DNA of 64,000 nt from DASSUW01 sp963803335 (GCA_963803335.1 CAWDME010000016.1:424903-488902); one strand, 5' to 3'; counted from the stretch's first letter, positions 1 through 8,095 are shown. The notes: generated by a model not told the origin, from the letters alone. Made by a program: numbers and translations.

Positions 1-105
1 AACGTGTGGCTGACCCGCAGCGTCCCGGCCGACTCGGTCGTGACGCCCACCGCGCGCGTCGACCCCGCGATCCGCGACAGCGAGCCGCTCGACTTCAACA
101 TCTAA
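1..105 (+). CDS. cysE: Serine O-acetyltransferase, C-terminal end (partial)
   Basis: Only the last 34 codons are in the window, open from base 1 to a TAA at 103-105. The peptide starts NVWLTRSVPADSVVT, which matches the final coil and tail of the left-handed beta-helix of CysE-type serine acetyltransferases. The enzyme makes O-acetylserine from serine and acetyl-CoA, the substrate of the cysteine synthase encoded 14 bases downstream. The linkage to cysK is the strongest support; the visible fragment holds no catalytic residues. Confidence 0.75.
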   Translation, partial: NVWLTRSVPADSVVTPTARVDPAIRDSEPLDFNI

Positions 106-119
106 GAGACGGAGGCACC

Positions 120-1076
120 GTGAAGGCCGCGAGCATCCTCGAGACCATCGGGGACACCCCCCACATCCGCATCAACCGCCTGTTCGCCGACCGCCCGCAG
201 GTGGACGTGTGGATGAAGGCCGAGCGGGCGAACCCCGGCGGCTCGATCAAGGACCGCATCGGGCTCTCGATGATCGACGACGCCGAGCGCCGCGGCGTGC
301 TCGGACCGGGCAGCACGATCGTCGAGCCGACGTCGGGCAACACCGGCATCGGGCTGGCGATCGTCGCCGCGGTCCGCGGCTACCGGCTGATCCTCGTCAT
401 GCCGGAGTCGATGACGATGGAGCGCCGGCGGCTCATGGCCGCCTACGGCGCCCAGCTCGAGCTGACGCCGCGAGAGGGCGGGATGAAGGCCGCGATCGCC
501 CGTGCCGACGAGCTCGTCGCGGAGATCGAGGGCGCCTGGATGCCGCAGCAGTTCGAGAACCCGGCCAACCCGGCGATCCACCACGACGCGACCGCCCAGG
601 AGATCCTCCGGGACTTCCCCGACGGCGTCGACTTCCTCATCACCGGCGTCGGCACCGGCGGCCACATCACCGGCGTCAGCGAGGCGCTCAAGGAGCACTT
701 CCCGGGCTTGCAGACGTTCGCCGTCGAGCCGTCCAAGTCAGCGGTCATCAGCGGCGGCGAGCCCAGCCCGCACCGGCTGCAGGGCATCGGCGCGGGCTTC
801 GTGCCGGCCAACCTGCACACGGACACGCTCGACGGCGTGATCCAGGTGAGCGAGGAGGACGCCTACGCGTACGCGGTGCGCAGCGCGAGCGAAGAGGGGA
901 TCTTCGTCGGCCCGTCGTCGGGCGCCGCGCTCGCGGCGGTCGCCCAGAAGCTGCGGGACATCCCTGACGGCAGCACCGTACTGACGTTCTGCTACGACAC
1001 CGGCGAGCGGTACTTCTCCGTCGAGGGGCTGTTCGACTCGGACGGCACGGCGGTGCAGATCGCCAAGCACTCGTAG
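120..1076 (+). CDS. cysK: Cysteine synthase (O-acetylserine sulfhydrylase)
   Basis: This 318-aa protein is a fold-type II PLP enzyme that condenses O-acetylserine with sulfide to give cysteine in the cytoplasm. The PLP lysine is K44 in PGGSIKDRI, the substrate loop is TSGNTG near residues 71-76, and the glycine-rich phosphate-binding loop is GTGTGG (read here as TGVGTGGHITG) near residue 180. The GTG start at 120 is chosen because GACGGAGG lies at 108-115 and the OAS-sulfhydrylase N-terminus (ILETIGDTP) follows at once; an open frame running further upstream only overlaps the preceding gene. With the upstream acetyltransferase it forms a two-gene cysteine biosynthesis operon. Length is normal and no key residue is missing. 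Confidence 0.93.
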   Translation: MKAASILETIGDTPHIRINRLFADRPQVDVWMKAERANPGGSIKDRIGLSMIDDAERRGVLGPGSTIVEPTSGNTGIGLAIVAAVRGYRLILVMPESMTMERRRLMAAYGAQLELTPREGGMKAAIARADELVAEIEGAWMPQQFENPANPAIHHDATAQEILRDFPDGVDFLITGVGTGGHITGVSEALKEHFPGLQTFAVEPSKSAVISGGEPSPHRLQGIGAGFVPANLHTDTLDGVIQVSEEDAYAYAVRSASEEGIFVGPSSGAALAAVAQKLRDIPDGSTVLTFCYDTGERYFSVEGLFDSDGTAVQIAKHS

Positions 1077-1082
1077 CGATCG

Positions 1083-1952
1083 CTAGCCCGGGATGTTCAC
1101 GTGTCGGGTGATCTGGCCGTTGCTCTCCCAGTAGGTGATCTTGCTCGCGAGGTACGGATCGTCCGGCGCGGGCTGGACGTTGCCGTGGTGTCGTAGGCGC
1201 GCGAGGTGACGGTGTGCTCACCGGGGGCCGGCGCGCCCCACGCGGCGCCCATGATCGCGTAGCGGTTGCGGTGGCGCGTGACCTTGGCCGGCGCCGACTT
1301 CAGCCGGTCGTGCTTGACGTTCGTGAACGTCCAGACGGTCTCGCCGCCGCGCTGCTCCTCGCGGATGGTCACATAGTCACGCGCCATAAAGCGGCCCGCG
1401 TAGCGCTGGTCGATGACCTCGATGCGCGTCAGCCACTTCACGTTCGCCACGCCGTAGAACCCGGGGGCGATCAGCCGCAGCGGGAAGCCGTGCTCACGGG
1501 GCAGCGGCACGCCGTTCATCTCGTAGCAGAGAAGGTTGTCGGCGCTCAGCGCCTCCTCCACCGACATCGCGCGCGCAAAGTGCTCGGTGATCGTCAGGTC
1601 CAGCCCACCGGAGTTGTCAGGGGCGACACTGCCGGTCTTGCCCGGGCCGAGCACGCCGCCGTTGTCGCGAATGGTCACCTTGCCGGAGTCAAACCCCCAG
1701 AACACCACCTCGCTGCCCGTGTCAAGGATGCCCGAACGGGCGAGCAGCGGGGCCAGCGGCGTCCCCGCCCAGCGGGCGTTGCCGACCGCGCCAATCAGGA
1801 ACGGCAGGCCCGTGTTGCCCGAACACTCCATCGTCGGCCCCATGCCCCGGGAACGCACGTGCCGGCCCGGCGACCTGCAGCGCCGTCAGCCCCGCAACGG
1901 CTGCGCCGCCACCCTTCAACAGCATGCGGCGAGAAATCTCCTGCGTCACCAT
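1083..1952 (-). pseudogene. Molybdopterin sulfite oxidase-like protein, decayed
   Basis: The first 34 or so residues from ATG 1952 form a twin-arginine signal (SRRMLLKGGGAAVAGLTAL, then AGPARAFPG), with an AAAGGGG ribosome site upstream. Homologues then continue for about 100 residues before the Moco-binding part, but here the signal peptide runs within a few codons, and in another frame, into GPTMECSGNTGLPFLIG, which holds the presumed Mo-ligand cysteine. The later part (EHGFPLRLIAPGFYG, WLTRIEV) is typical of this family. A second, one-base shift near 1180 separates this from the expected tail (frame ending NGQITRHVNIPG, stop at 1083-1085). A large internal deletion plus two frame changes make a functional enzyme unlikely. 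The last stop faces the cysK stop inside the palindrome TAGCGATCGCTA. Confidence 0.8.
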
Positions 1953-2195
1953 CGAGCGCCCCTTTCATGAGCACGCCAGGGGTCTTAAGCACTCGCCCGA
2001 GCGACGCCGAGGCACAGCAAACGGCAACACACCACAGACACGTCGTGCGCTGACGATGGCTTCGACGCGGTCCGGCACCGATAAGCGGGGCCAGGTCGGC
2101 CCTCCCACCTCGCCTGAGACTAGTCAAGCGCTCGGCATCGCTGAGCGCTCAACATGTTTCTCATATGCAGGGTCAAGCGTGACGCCGCGAGCTCA

Positions 2196-2230
2196 CGCCG
2201 CCGGTGCACGTCCAAGCGGCACCGGCGGCG
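2196..2230 (-). terminator. GC-rich hairpin downstream of the 2243-2611 gene
   Basis: A perfect 12-bp inverted repeat (CGCCGCCGGTGC / GCACCGGCGGCG) with an 11-base loop starts 13 bases past the stop codon of the minus-strand gene. No clear U-tract follows, which is common in high-GC actinobacteria. A role as a terminator is inferred from position and stem strength. Confidence 0.6.
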
Positions 2231-2242
2231 GACAGGAGCGTT

Positions 2243-2611
2243 CTACTTCTTGCCCTCTTCAGGCCTGGTCAGCGCCTTGCCGGCGCCGTGCACGACCTTG
2301 CGCAGGAAGTCGTACTGCGTGTGAACCAGTCGGTCGGCCATCTCCATGGCCGCTTCGATGATCTCCTCGCGCTTGGACGGCCGCTCGCCGATCGCGGGCA
2401 GCGCCTCGTCGACGGTGTCGACAAACTTGCGCACCGCCTCGATCGCAGCCCGCTGGCCGGACTCGAGCGACTTGAGGACATCGTCCGAGAGCTCCGTCGT
2501 CCGGCCGACAACGTGTGGGCCCTCGTGCTCCTTCTTCTCGAGCGCGTGGCGCCTGCGAGTCTCCGCCCCTCGCCGCGCAGCCGCGCTCCGCTGGGCCTTG
2601 GTCTCCGGCAT
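2243..2611 (-). CDS. Small helical hypothetical protein, phasin-like
   Basis: The 122-aa product starts at ATG 2611 with GGAAGGAGG eight bases upstream, so the longer open frame to 2752 is not used. The N-terminal 35 residues are rich in Lys/Arg/Ala (MPETKAQRSAAARRG); the rest is predicted as long amphipathic helices (LSDDVLKSLESGQRAAIEAVRKFVDTVDEALP; then REEIIEAAMEMADRLVHTQYDFLRKVVHG). Repeated hydrophobic spacing and the FLRKVV segment recall phasin or apolipoprotein-like helical proteins, but I cannot name a family with confidence. It stands alone and is closed by a strong hairpin. Confidence 0.6.
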   Translation of the reverse strand: MPETKAQRSAAARRGAETRRRHALEKKEHEGPHVVGRTTELSDDVLKSLESGQRAAIEAVRKFVDTVDEALPAIGERPSKREEIIEAAMEMADRLVHTQYDFLRKVVHGAGKALTRPEEGKK

Positions 2612-2905
2612 CGCTTGTGCCTCCTTCCGGGACGCGCGTCCCGTCATGACTGCTTCGCGGCAGCCGGCCGTGCCGGGCACACACACATCGCCGGCGGCAT
2701 CGCGGGCCACTGCATCAGTTACGACGTTAGGCCGTGCCGCAGCCGGCGGCATCGGCAGTCAGTACGGATGCGCGGCCCTCTGAAGTACCTGCGTCACGGA
2801 CCGTGCCGCGAGTGCGCAACGACGAGCATACGATCGGCCCGTGGCCGCGAGAAGCAGAGAAGTCACTGCGGATCACGGGCCACACGTGGTCGAGCCGACC
2901 GCAAG

Positions 2906-3430
2906 CTACGCCTCGTCGTGGCCGTGGGCGAGGTCACGCGCCCGGACGAACTCGATGAGCTCCGCCTTGCCGCGATCGAGCACGGCCCAGCCGGGACCGT
3001 GGAATTCGAGCGTCGCGAGCGCGGCGGTTGGGAATTTCACCCCGAGCTCCGCGGATCCGTCGCGGGCGAGCAGCAGAGCCAAGTCCTGCAGAGCTGGGTT
3101 GTGGCCGATGATCATCACCGACCGGACGCGCGCCGGAACCTGCTGCACGCGTGCGAGCAGCGCTGCCGACCCGGCGCCGTAGAGCTCGGGTTCGACGCGT
3201 ACGGCGCCTCGTCCGAGCGCCGGCTCGATGCCCTCGAGCGTCTGCCGCGCGCGTCTGGCCGTCGAGCACAGCACGAGCTCGGGATCGATCCCTTGCTCGT
3301 TCAGGTGCCGGCGAATCGCCTTGGCCGCGCGTCGGCCCCGGCCCGCGAGCGGGCGTTCGTGATCGGCGAGCCTCTGGTCCTTCCAGCTCGACTTCGCGTG
3401 ACGCAGCAGATACAGCCGTCTCTCGGCCAC
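2906..3430 (-). CDS. SixA-like phosphohistidine phosphatase
   Basis: The 174-aa product is a histidine phosphatase superfamily member. The catalytic RHA motif is in RRLYLLRHAKSSW at residues 3-15, and the second catalytic His is in MIIGHNPALQDL in the C-terminal half; the length fits SixA, which removes phosphate from phosphohistidine proteins. The GTG at 3430 (VAERRLYLLRHAK) is the simplest start; another GTG lies two codons upstream. It follows the USP-like gene on the same strand after 16 bases, so the two are probably cotranscribed. The target phosphoprotein is unknown. Confidence 0.85.
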   Translation of the reverse strand: MAERRLYLLRHAKSSWKDQRLADHERPLAGRGRRAAKAIRRHLNEQGIDPELVLCSTARRARQTLEGIEPALGRGAVRVEPELYGAGSAALLARVQQVPARVRSVMIIGHNPALQDLALLLARDGSAELGVKFPTAALATLEFHGPGWAVLDRGKAELIEFVRARDLAHGHDEA

Positions 3431-3446
3431 ACCCACGAATCTAGAC

Positions 3447-3887
3447 TCAGCGGACGGCGCGCTCGGCGGAGCCGGCGAGCGGCCGGTCCGCCTTCCTGGC
3501 GGTGACGACCGTGACCGGGAGACCGAGGCGACCGACGCGGGCGGGCAGGTCGATGTGGAGCCAGTGCGACACGCGCGCGGGAAGCGTCGAGACGATGATC
3601 TCGTCGTACGGCTCCGCCTCCAGAGCCGCGGAGACGGCGAGGAACGGATCCTCGGCGCCGACGAATCCCTCGACGCGACTACCGGCCGCCTCCTGCAGAA
3701 GCGGAATGGCAAGCTCGAGCGTGATCGCCGACTCCTCGGTGTCGGCATCCCAATACGGCCGCGGAACGAGCAACGTGAAGCGGCAGGGACTCTCCGACGC
3801 GCGTGTGCGGACCGCCGCGAGCAGCGCCGGCGTCGCCGCGGTGCGGTTCGCGACGATGAGGATGTTGCGTGGACGCGCGGTGTCCAT
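3447..3887 (-). CDS. Universal stress protein-like nucleotide-binding domain protein
   Basis: The 146-aa protein begins RNILIVANRTAATPALLAAV, a beta-strand/loop/helix typical of a Rossmann-like USP fold, and has YDEIIVSTLPARVSHWLHIDLPARV followed by LPVTVVTA, which matches the C-terminal half of USP-like proteins in actinobacteria. The classical G-2X-G-9X-G(S/T) ATP motif is not complete, so nucleotide binding is uncertain. It is upstream of and probably cotranscribed with the SixA-like phosphatase. Confidence 0.6.
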   Translation of the reverse strand: MDTARPRNILIVANRTAATPALLAAVRTRASESPCRFTLLVPRPYWDADTEESAITLELAIPLLQEAAGSRVEGFVGAEDPFLAVSAALEAEPYDEIIVSTLPARVSHWLHIDLPARVGRLGLPVTVVTARKADRPLAGSAERAVR

Positions 3888-3992
3888 CGCACACTCGTCC
3901 TACTCCTCGCGCGGCGTCACGTCAAGGCGCCGGTAGCCTCGCGTCGTGACCGGCGTTATCGCGTCGGTGAGCGGATCGAGGAGGTCAACGGC

Positions 3993-4011
3993 TGGTATCA
4001 AACTGGTATCA
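3993..4011 (+). promoter_or_regulatory. Direct repeats and promoter of the Phd-Doc module
   Basis: TGGTATCA occurs twice, at 3993-4000 and 4004-4011, exactly 11 bases apart (one helical turn). The second copy overlaps TATCAT, a plausible -10 box at 4007-4012. Transcription would then begin close to the GTG at 4020, so the antitoxin mRNA may be leaderless. Repeats of this kind next to an RHH antitoxin usually serve autorepression; this role is inferred. Confidence 0.5.
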
Positions 4012-4019
4012 TCTGACAC

Positions 4020-4223
4020 GTGGCCATGACTCTCCGCCTGACCGATGCCCAGGCCGAGGCGCTGCGCGCGCGTGCGAGCCGCGAAGGCCGCAGCATGCAG
4101 CAGGTGGCGCTCTCCGCCCTCGACGAGTACCTGCTGCGCGCGGAGGACGACGAGCTGACGGACCGCCTCGCCGAGCAGGGCGCGCAGCGCTTCGCCGATC
4201 TGCTGCGCCGTCTCGGCGAGTGA
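4020..4223 (+). CDS. Antitoxin of a Doc-type module (ribbon-helix-helix-like)
   Basis: The 67-aa protein (MAMTLRLTDAQAEALRARA...) has the short beta-strand plus two helices of ribbon-helix-helix antitoxins, followed by an acidic C-terminal helix (EYLLRAEDDELTDRLAEQGAQRFADLLRRLGE) that would bind the toxin. GTG 4020 is used because it may be leaderless; ATG 4026 is the alternative. Its stop overlaps the toxin start (ATGA at 4220-4223), so translation is coupled. It should neutralise Doc and repress its own promoter through the repeats just upstream. Confidence 0.8.
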   Translation: MAMTLRLTDAQAEALRARASREGRSMQQVALSALDEYLLRAEDDELTDRLAEQGAQRFADLLRRLGE

Positions 4224-4606
4224 GGCGCCACCTGACGGTCGAGCAGGCGCTTCGCATCGCGCGCGCTGCCGTCGGCGGACCGATCGAGGTCCGCGACGTC
4301 GGCCTGCTCGAGTCGGCGGTCCATCGGCCGCGCGCCAGCGTGCTCGGTCACGACGCATATCCCGACCTGCTCACGAAGGCCGCAGCGCTGCTGCATTCGC
4401 TCGCGCGCAATCACCCGCTGGTCGATGGCAACAAGCGCCTCGCGTGGCTGGCGACATACGTGTTCCTCGCCAAGAACGGCGTCGTCCTCGACCCCGACGA
4501 CGATGCGGCGTACCAGTTCGTGATCGACGTCGCGGCAGGCGCGGTCGACGATGTCGACACGATCGCCGCGACGCTCGCGTCGTTCGCCGTCAGCTCGTCG
4601 GACTGA
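4220..4606 (+). CDS. doc: Doc-type toxin (Fic/Doc kinase family)
   Basis: The 128-aa protein carries the Fic/Doc signature HPLVDGNKRLAW at residues 65-76, with the catalytic His and the Asn-Lys-Arg that bind phosphate. Length and position after a small antitoxin match phage P1 Doc, which phosphorylates EF-Tu and stops translation. The N-terminal helix (LTVEQALRIARAAVGGPIEVRDVGLLESAVHRP) is also typical of Doc. All key residues are present, so the toxin looks functional. It ends five bases before the stop of a convergent gene. Confidence 0.9.
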   Translation: MRRHLTVEQALRIARAAVGGPIEVRDVGLLESAVHRPRASVLGHDAYPDLLTKAAALLHSLARNHPLVDGNKRLAWLATYVFLAKNGVVLDPDDDAAYQFVIDVAAGAVDDVDTIAATLASFAVSSSD

Positions 4607-4611
4607 CCGCG

Positions 4612-5475
4612 TTACTTCTCCTCGAACACGAGCTCCTCGGGCGGCCGCGTCAGCTTCACCGTCTGGCCGTCAACGGCGACGACCGTGTCGAACCCGGTCT
4701 TCTCACCGGTCGGCACGATCCAGAGGCGGTCGTCCTGCTGCGCCAGGAACTCGCCGAAGGCCGCCAGCGACGGGTCGCCGTCGCCCAGCTGCAGGTACTC
4801 GGCCAGCCGGCGGAAAAGCTTGGGCAGGATCACCGCGCTGTCCGTGAGCGTGGCCAGCGACTCGACCGTGACGCCGCTCTGGGTGCGATCGTCGGCGAAG
4901 ACGCCGGCGCGCGCGGCGCGGGCGGCCTGCGCCTGCGCGGTGAGCTCGTTGCGCAGGTCGAGGTAGAGCTGGGTGTAGAAGGTTGGATAGGCGAGCCCGG
5001 ACGTGATCAGCCGATGGTTGGCCGTCTCGCCGAGCAGTGCCACGTCCACGAAGATCTGCTCGCCGCTTGTCGCCGGAGCGTCGGCGCGGCCGGCCAGCGC
5101 GACGCAGCGCCCGTAGAGGTCGGCGCCGCGGGTGAGGATGAAGCCGCGACGGTCGTCCGCCTGGACGCTGGTGACTGTCTCCCCGTCGCGCTCGACATCG
5201 CGGAAGCCGAGCCAATCCAGCAGGTCGGCGGCCGCCGCGTGCGCGAGCTCGAGCGGCTGGTGCTCCGTTCCGCCGCCCGGCGGCGTGTAGTGGGTCTCGA
5301 GCGCGTCGACGGCGTCGAGCCGCAATTGCGCGGCGCCGCCGGCGTTGCGGCGGACGGCGTTCGGCCCCGGGACCTTCGCCCAGTCGGCGGGGTCGTCGGG
5401 GCGGAAGCGGATCGAGTCGCCGTCCGGCTGGGCGCCGAGCACGTGGAACGTGCCGGCCAGGCACAACATCGGCAT
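4612..5475 (-). CDS. Staphylococcal nuclease-like (TNase) domain protein
   Basis: The 287-aa protein has RLDAVDALETHY near residues 52-63, matching the SNase R-x4-D-x2-E active-site strand, and LYGRCVALAG near residue 120, matching the second catalytic Arg region. The N-terminus (GTFHVLGAQPDGDSIRF) is the first SNase strand with the calcium-site Asp. There is no signal peptide, and the C-terminal 140 residues are an extra helical part of unknown role. ATG 5475 has a close alternative at 5469. It is likely a nuclease, but the DNA/RNA substrate is unknown. Confidence 0.65.
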   Translation of the reverse strand: MPMLCLAGTFHVLGAQPDGDSIRFRPDDPADWAKVPGPNAVRRNAGGAAQLRLDAVDALETHYTPPGGGTEHQPLELAHAAAADLLDWLGFRDVERDGETVTSVQADDRRGFILTRGADLYGRCVALAGRADAPATSGEQIFVDVALLGETANHRLITSGLAYPTFYTQLYLDLRNELTAQAQAARAARAGVFADDRTQSGVTVESLATLTDSAVILPKLFRRLAEYLQLGDGDPSLAAFGEFLAQQDDRLWIVPTGEKTGFDTVVAVDGQTVKLTRPPEELVFEEK

Positions 5476-5576
5476 TCGTACATCTTGCCGCCCGGATCAC
5501 GTCGCGCTGCGGCGACCAGGAGTCTGCGGAAGACGAGGCGGCCTGCAAGCGGGCAGCGGACGGGTCCGGCGCTCGA

Positions 5577-6107
5577 TCAGCGCCGGCGGTTACGGCGGCG
5601 CGCCGCACGTTCGGCTTTACGCCGCTTCTTCGCGTCGAGCGCGTGCGCGGCTCGCGCCGCGGGTGGAGCCGGTCCGCCCGGCCTCGCCTGCTCCCACGAC
5701 TCCGGCAGGGCGGCGAGCGCCGCGCGATGCGCTTCGAGGTCGTACTCGCGATCGTCGTGCAGGGCGCCCCACAGCTGCGGGGCCATGGCTGCTCCGAGCA
5801 TGTGGAGAACCTCGTGCCGCCCGTAGCCGAGTTTTCGCAGGCGTTGCGCCGTCGCCCAGACTTCGGGCGGATCGTCGTCGACGATCTGGTTCGCGACGAT
5901 CTCGTGGATGGTCAGGTGCAGCTTCGGGTCCATCTCGCTGCCCTCGACCAGGACGCTCTCGGCGTCGGTGTCGAGCTCGGGGTGCGCGGCAGCGATCAGC
6001 AGCGCGCGGTCGTCCGCGTCACTCGGGTCGAGCCACTCGTCCGGCTCGGGTATCGGCGGGATCGCGAACGCCAGTCGCCGGTCAGGGTCTGCCTGCGGTC
6101 CGCCCAT
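5577..6107 (-). CDS. DUF1841-like protein
   Basis: The 176-aa product contains MDPKLHLTIHEIVANQIVDDDPPEVWATAQRLRKLGYGRHEVLHMLGAAM (in two stretches around residues 58-107), a pattern I associate with DUF1841: a conserved LHLTIHE helix and a later RHEVLH helix. The last 30 residues are strongly basic (KKRRKAERAARRRNRRR), which suggests nucleic-acid contact. It starts four bases after the upstream gene ends, so it is the last gene of the operon nucleotidyltransferase / pRiA4b-like / DUF1841. Molecular function is unknown. Confidence 0.6.
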   Translation of the reverse strand: MGGPQADPDRRLAFAIPPIPEPDEWLDPSDADDRALLIAAAHPELDTDAESVLVEGSEMDPKLHLTIHEIVANQIVDDDPPEVWATAQRLRKLGYGRHEVLHMLGAAMAPQLWGALHDDREYDLEAHRAALAALPESWEQARPGGPAPPAARAAHALDAKKRRKAERAARRRNRRR

Positions 6108-6111
6108 GAGG

Positions 6112-7176
6112 TCAGTCGTCGAGCGCCGCGTACTGGGACGGCGGCGTACCTCGAAGCTCGAGCACTCGGGGATAGTCGCCCGGCTCGGCGGTGACCAGTT
6201 CGCGGACCGTCAGGCGGACGCGCCACTCGTCGCCGAAGTCGAACACGTAGCCGATTCGCTGGCCGAGGTGAAGGTCGAGCTCGGCGAGCGGGACATCGGC
6301 CGTGGCGATGCCCTCGTCAGGCGCATCAGGGCTGGTCAGCTCGACCGCATCCGAGCCGAAGAAGCTGCCGTCGAGCCAGAACGAGTACAGGTGGTCGTCG
6401 TACCACCCGAACGCCTGCTGGATCGCGTCGTGCACGGCGCTGAGCGGTTGGCGCTCGAGCACCGCCACCCGCGCGCGGACGCCACGCACGTTGAGCAGCT
6501 CGGCGTCGAAGATCATGGCGGCGTCGCCCGCCGCCGCCGTGATCGTGTCTCGCGCGGGAGACTGAACCGCCGCCGCCAGGTCCTGCCCGGCGGCCGTGAG
6601 CTCGAACGTGAGCGGCTCCCGGTGGCGGCGGACGAGCCCAAAGCCCTCGGCCCGGCACAGCACGGGCTGCAGCGCGCCGATCAGCGCCCATCCCTCGAGC
6701 CGGCCACCGTCGGCGTCGCCCCAGCCCTCTACATCGAGCAGCCGCCCGACGAGCTCCGTCAATCGATCGCTCTCCAGCGGCCCGTGCTCGTGCAGCACCT
6801 CCTCGATGAGCAGCCACGCATCGCCCTCGAAGCCGTCGCCACCGAGGTCCTCGTGGAGCAGCTGCACGAGCGCCTCCGGGTCGGCGAGCAGCTCGCGCCC
6901 ACGCGCGGTCGTCAGCAGCGTCTCGCGCTCCCGGCGCATCAGCCGCAACCGCCGCAGCGCGGCGTGCACCTCCGCCAGCACCGGTAGATCGCTCTCCCGG
7001 TGCGGCGGGCCGAACAGTTCGTGCCTCCACCAGTCCGGCCAGCGTTCCGCCGCCTCCCGGACGACCGCGCCCCGGAGCGCGTGGGTCTTGGTCAGCCCGA
7101 GCCCGTCCGCGCCGGTCTGCAGCAGCCAGCGCACCACGGCGGTCGCCTCGTCGATCTCGGCACGTGCGTCAGGCAT
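6112..7176 (-). CDS. Plasmid pRiA4b ORF-3-like protein
   Basis: The 354-aa protein ends with a pRiA4b ORF-3 domain: residues about 215-354 include FDAELLNVRGVRARVAVLE, IQQAFGWYDDHLYSFWLDG and IGYVFDFGDEWRVRLTVREL, all hallmarks of that family. The N-terminal 200 residues are a helical region with a winged-helix-like stretch (ERETLLTTARGRELLADPEALV). ATG 7176 fits best: the sequence ATGCCTGA there overlaps a stop codon of the preceding reading frame. The family is widespread near mobile DNA, but its biochemical role is not known to me. Confidence 0.75.
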   Translation of the reverse strand: MPDARAEIDEATAVVRWLLQTGADGLGLTKTHALRGAVVREAAERWPDWWRHELFGPPHRESDLPVLAEVHAALRRLRLMRRERETLLTTARGRELLADPEALVQLLHEDLGGDGFEGDAWLLIEEVLHEHGPLESDRLTELVGRLLDVEGWGDADGGRLEGWALIGALQPVLCRAEGFGLVRRHREPLTFELTAAGQDLAAAVQSPARDTITAAAGDAAMIFDAELLNVRGVRARVAVLERQPLSAVHDAIQQAFGWYDDHLYSFWLDGSFFGSDAVELTSPDAPDEGIATADVPLAELDLHLGQRIGYVFDFGDEWRVRLTVRELVTAEPGDYPRVLELRGTPPSQYAALDD

Positions 7177-7766
7177 GGCGCGAGACCAAAGGATCTCGGA
7201 TGAACGCGCGCACGTCGATCGCAGAAGCCGCTCGTTGCGCGAGCATGTCGCCGGCGGACCAGGACTCGCCGCTCCTCGAGATCGAGAAGATCCTGCGAGC
7301 GCCCGGCAGCACGCTTCATCGCGATCAGGTCCTCGCGCGAACAGACCCGCACCGGGCGGCCCGCGAGCGACGTTATGACGGCGCCGCGCGTCAGATGCTC
7401 GAATGCCAGGTCGCCCGGGATGCCGGGCACCCACTGCATGATGTCGAGCCGGCCGAGCCGTGTCGCGAGAACGAAGTTGCCGCCTTCTCGCAGGTCGTCA
7501 GGCTTGAGCGGGTCGAATGGGAACTCGGCCGGGTCGAAGTCGCCCGTGCCGAAGTTGTGCGCCTCGATCACGCGCAGCACGTTCGCCAGGCGGTCCAGGT
7601 TCCCACCGTCGGGCGCGGGGACGATGTCGACGTCCTTGGTTGCGCGAGGAAAGCCATGCGCGCCCACGGCAAGCCCGCCGATCAGCACGTACTCGACGCA
7701 GCCGTCGGACAGTGCGGCGATCAGCTCATCCGGTGCGAACTGGAGTTCCCCCGCTTTCGTGGACAC
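7092..7766 (-). CDS. Nucleotidyltransferase (AbiEii-like/MNT fold), start codon rebuilt by an IS end
   Basis: The open frame encodes a DNA polymerase-beta-type nucleotidyltransferase: YVLIGGLAVGAHGFPRATKDVDIVPA (residues 26-51) gives the GG..A-x-G...D-x-D active site, and EDLIAMKRAAGRSQDLLDLE is the usual C-terminal helix. The first nine residues (MSTKAGELQ) are read from the terminal repeat of the IS3 element; removing that element restores ATG-TTC-GCA-CCG as the native start. After residue 160 the frame has poor third-position G+C. Another frame (AGDMLAQRAASAIDVRAFIRDPLVSRHA) has good codon use and stops at 7169-7171, overlapping the next gene's ATG, so a frameshift near 7285 is likely. Similar enzymes act as toxins or antitoxins beside small helical partners. 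Confidence 0.7.
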   Translation of the reverse strand: MSTKAGELQFAPDELIAALSDGCVEYVLIGGLAVGAHGFPRATKDVDIVPAPDGGNLDRLANVLRVIEAHNFGTGDFDPAEFPFDPLKPDDLREGGNFVLATRLGRLDIMQWVPGIPGDLAFEHLTRGAVITSLAGRPVRVCSREDLIAMKRAAGRSQDLLDLEERRVLVRRRHARATSGFCDRRARVHPRSFGLAPCLTHVPRSTRRPPWCAGCCRPARTGSG

Positions 7767-7810
7767 CTGAGCGCTGAGCCCGTTGGGGCTCTGCGAGAGG
7801 ATGGTGTCTC

Positions 7811-8095
7811 ATGCCAGCCCCGTATCCGATCGAGTTCCGCCGTGAGGCGGTCGCGCTGCTGAAGAGCAGCGGCAAGACGGTCCCGCAGCTCGCCGCCGAG
7901 CTGGGGATCTCGCCGCAGTCGCTGCGCAACTGGAGTCGCCAGATCGACGTCGACGAGGGCAAGGCCGCTGGCCTGAGCTCCGATGAGCGCGAGGAGCTGC
8001 GCCGGTTGCGGCGCGAGCTGCGGACGGTCACCGAGGAGCGCGAGATCCTGAAAAAAGCGGCGGCCTTCTTCGCCAAGGAAAGCGGGACCCGGTGA
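7811..8095 (+). CDS. IS3-family transposase OrfA
   Basis: The 94-aa protein has a helix-turn-helix (YPIEFRREAVALLKSSGKTV then QLAAELGISPQSLRNWSRQ) and a C-terminal leucine-zipper-like coiled coil (EERRLRRELRTVTEEREILKKAAAFF region) typical of IS3 OrfA. It recognises the element ends. OrfB lies in the -1 frame and overlaps by GTGA; AAAAAAG at 8051-8057 is a likely programmed frameshift site that would make the OrfAB transposase. Confidence 0.9.
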   Translation: MPAPYPIEFRREAVALLKSSGKTVPQLAAELGISPQSLRNWSRQIDVDEGKAAGLSSDEREELRRLRRELRTVTEEREILKKAAAFFAKESGTR

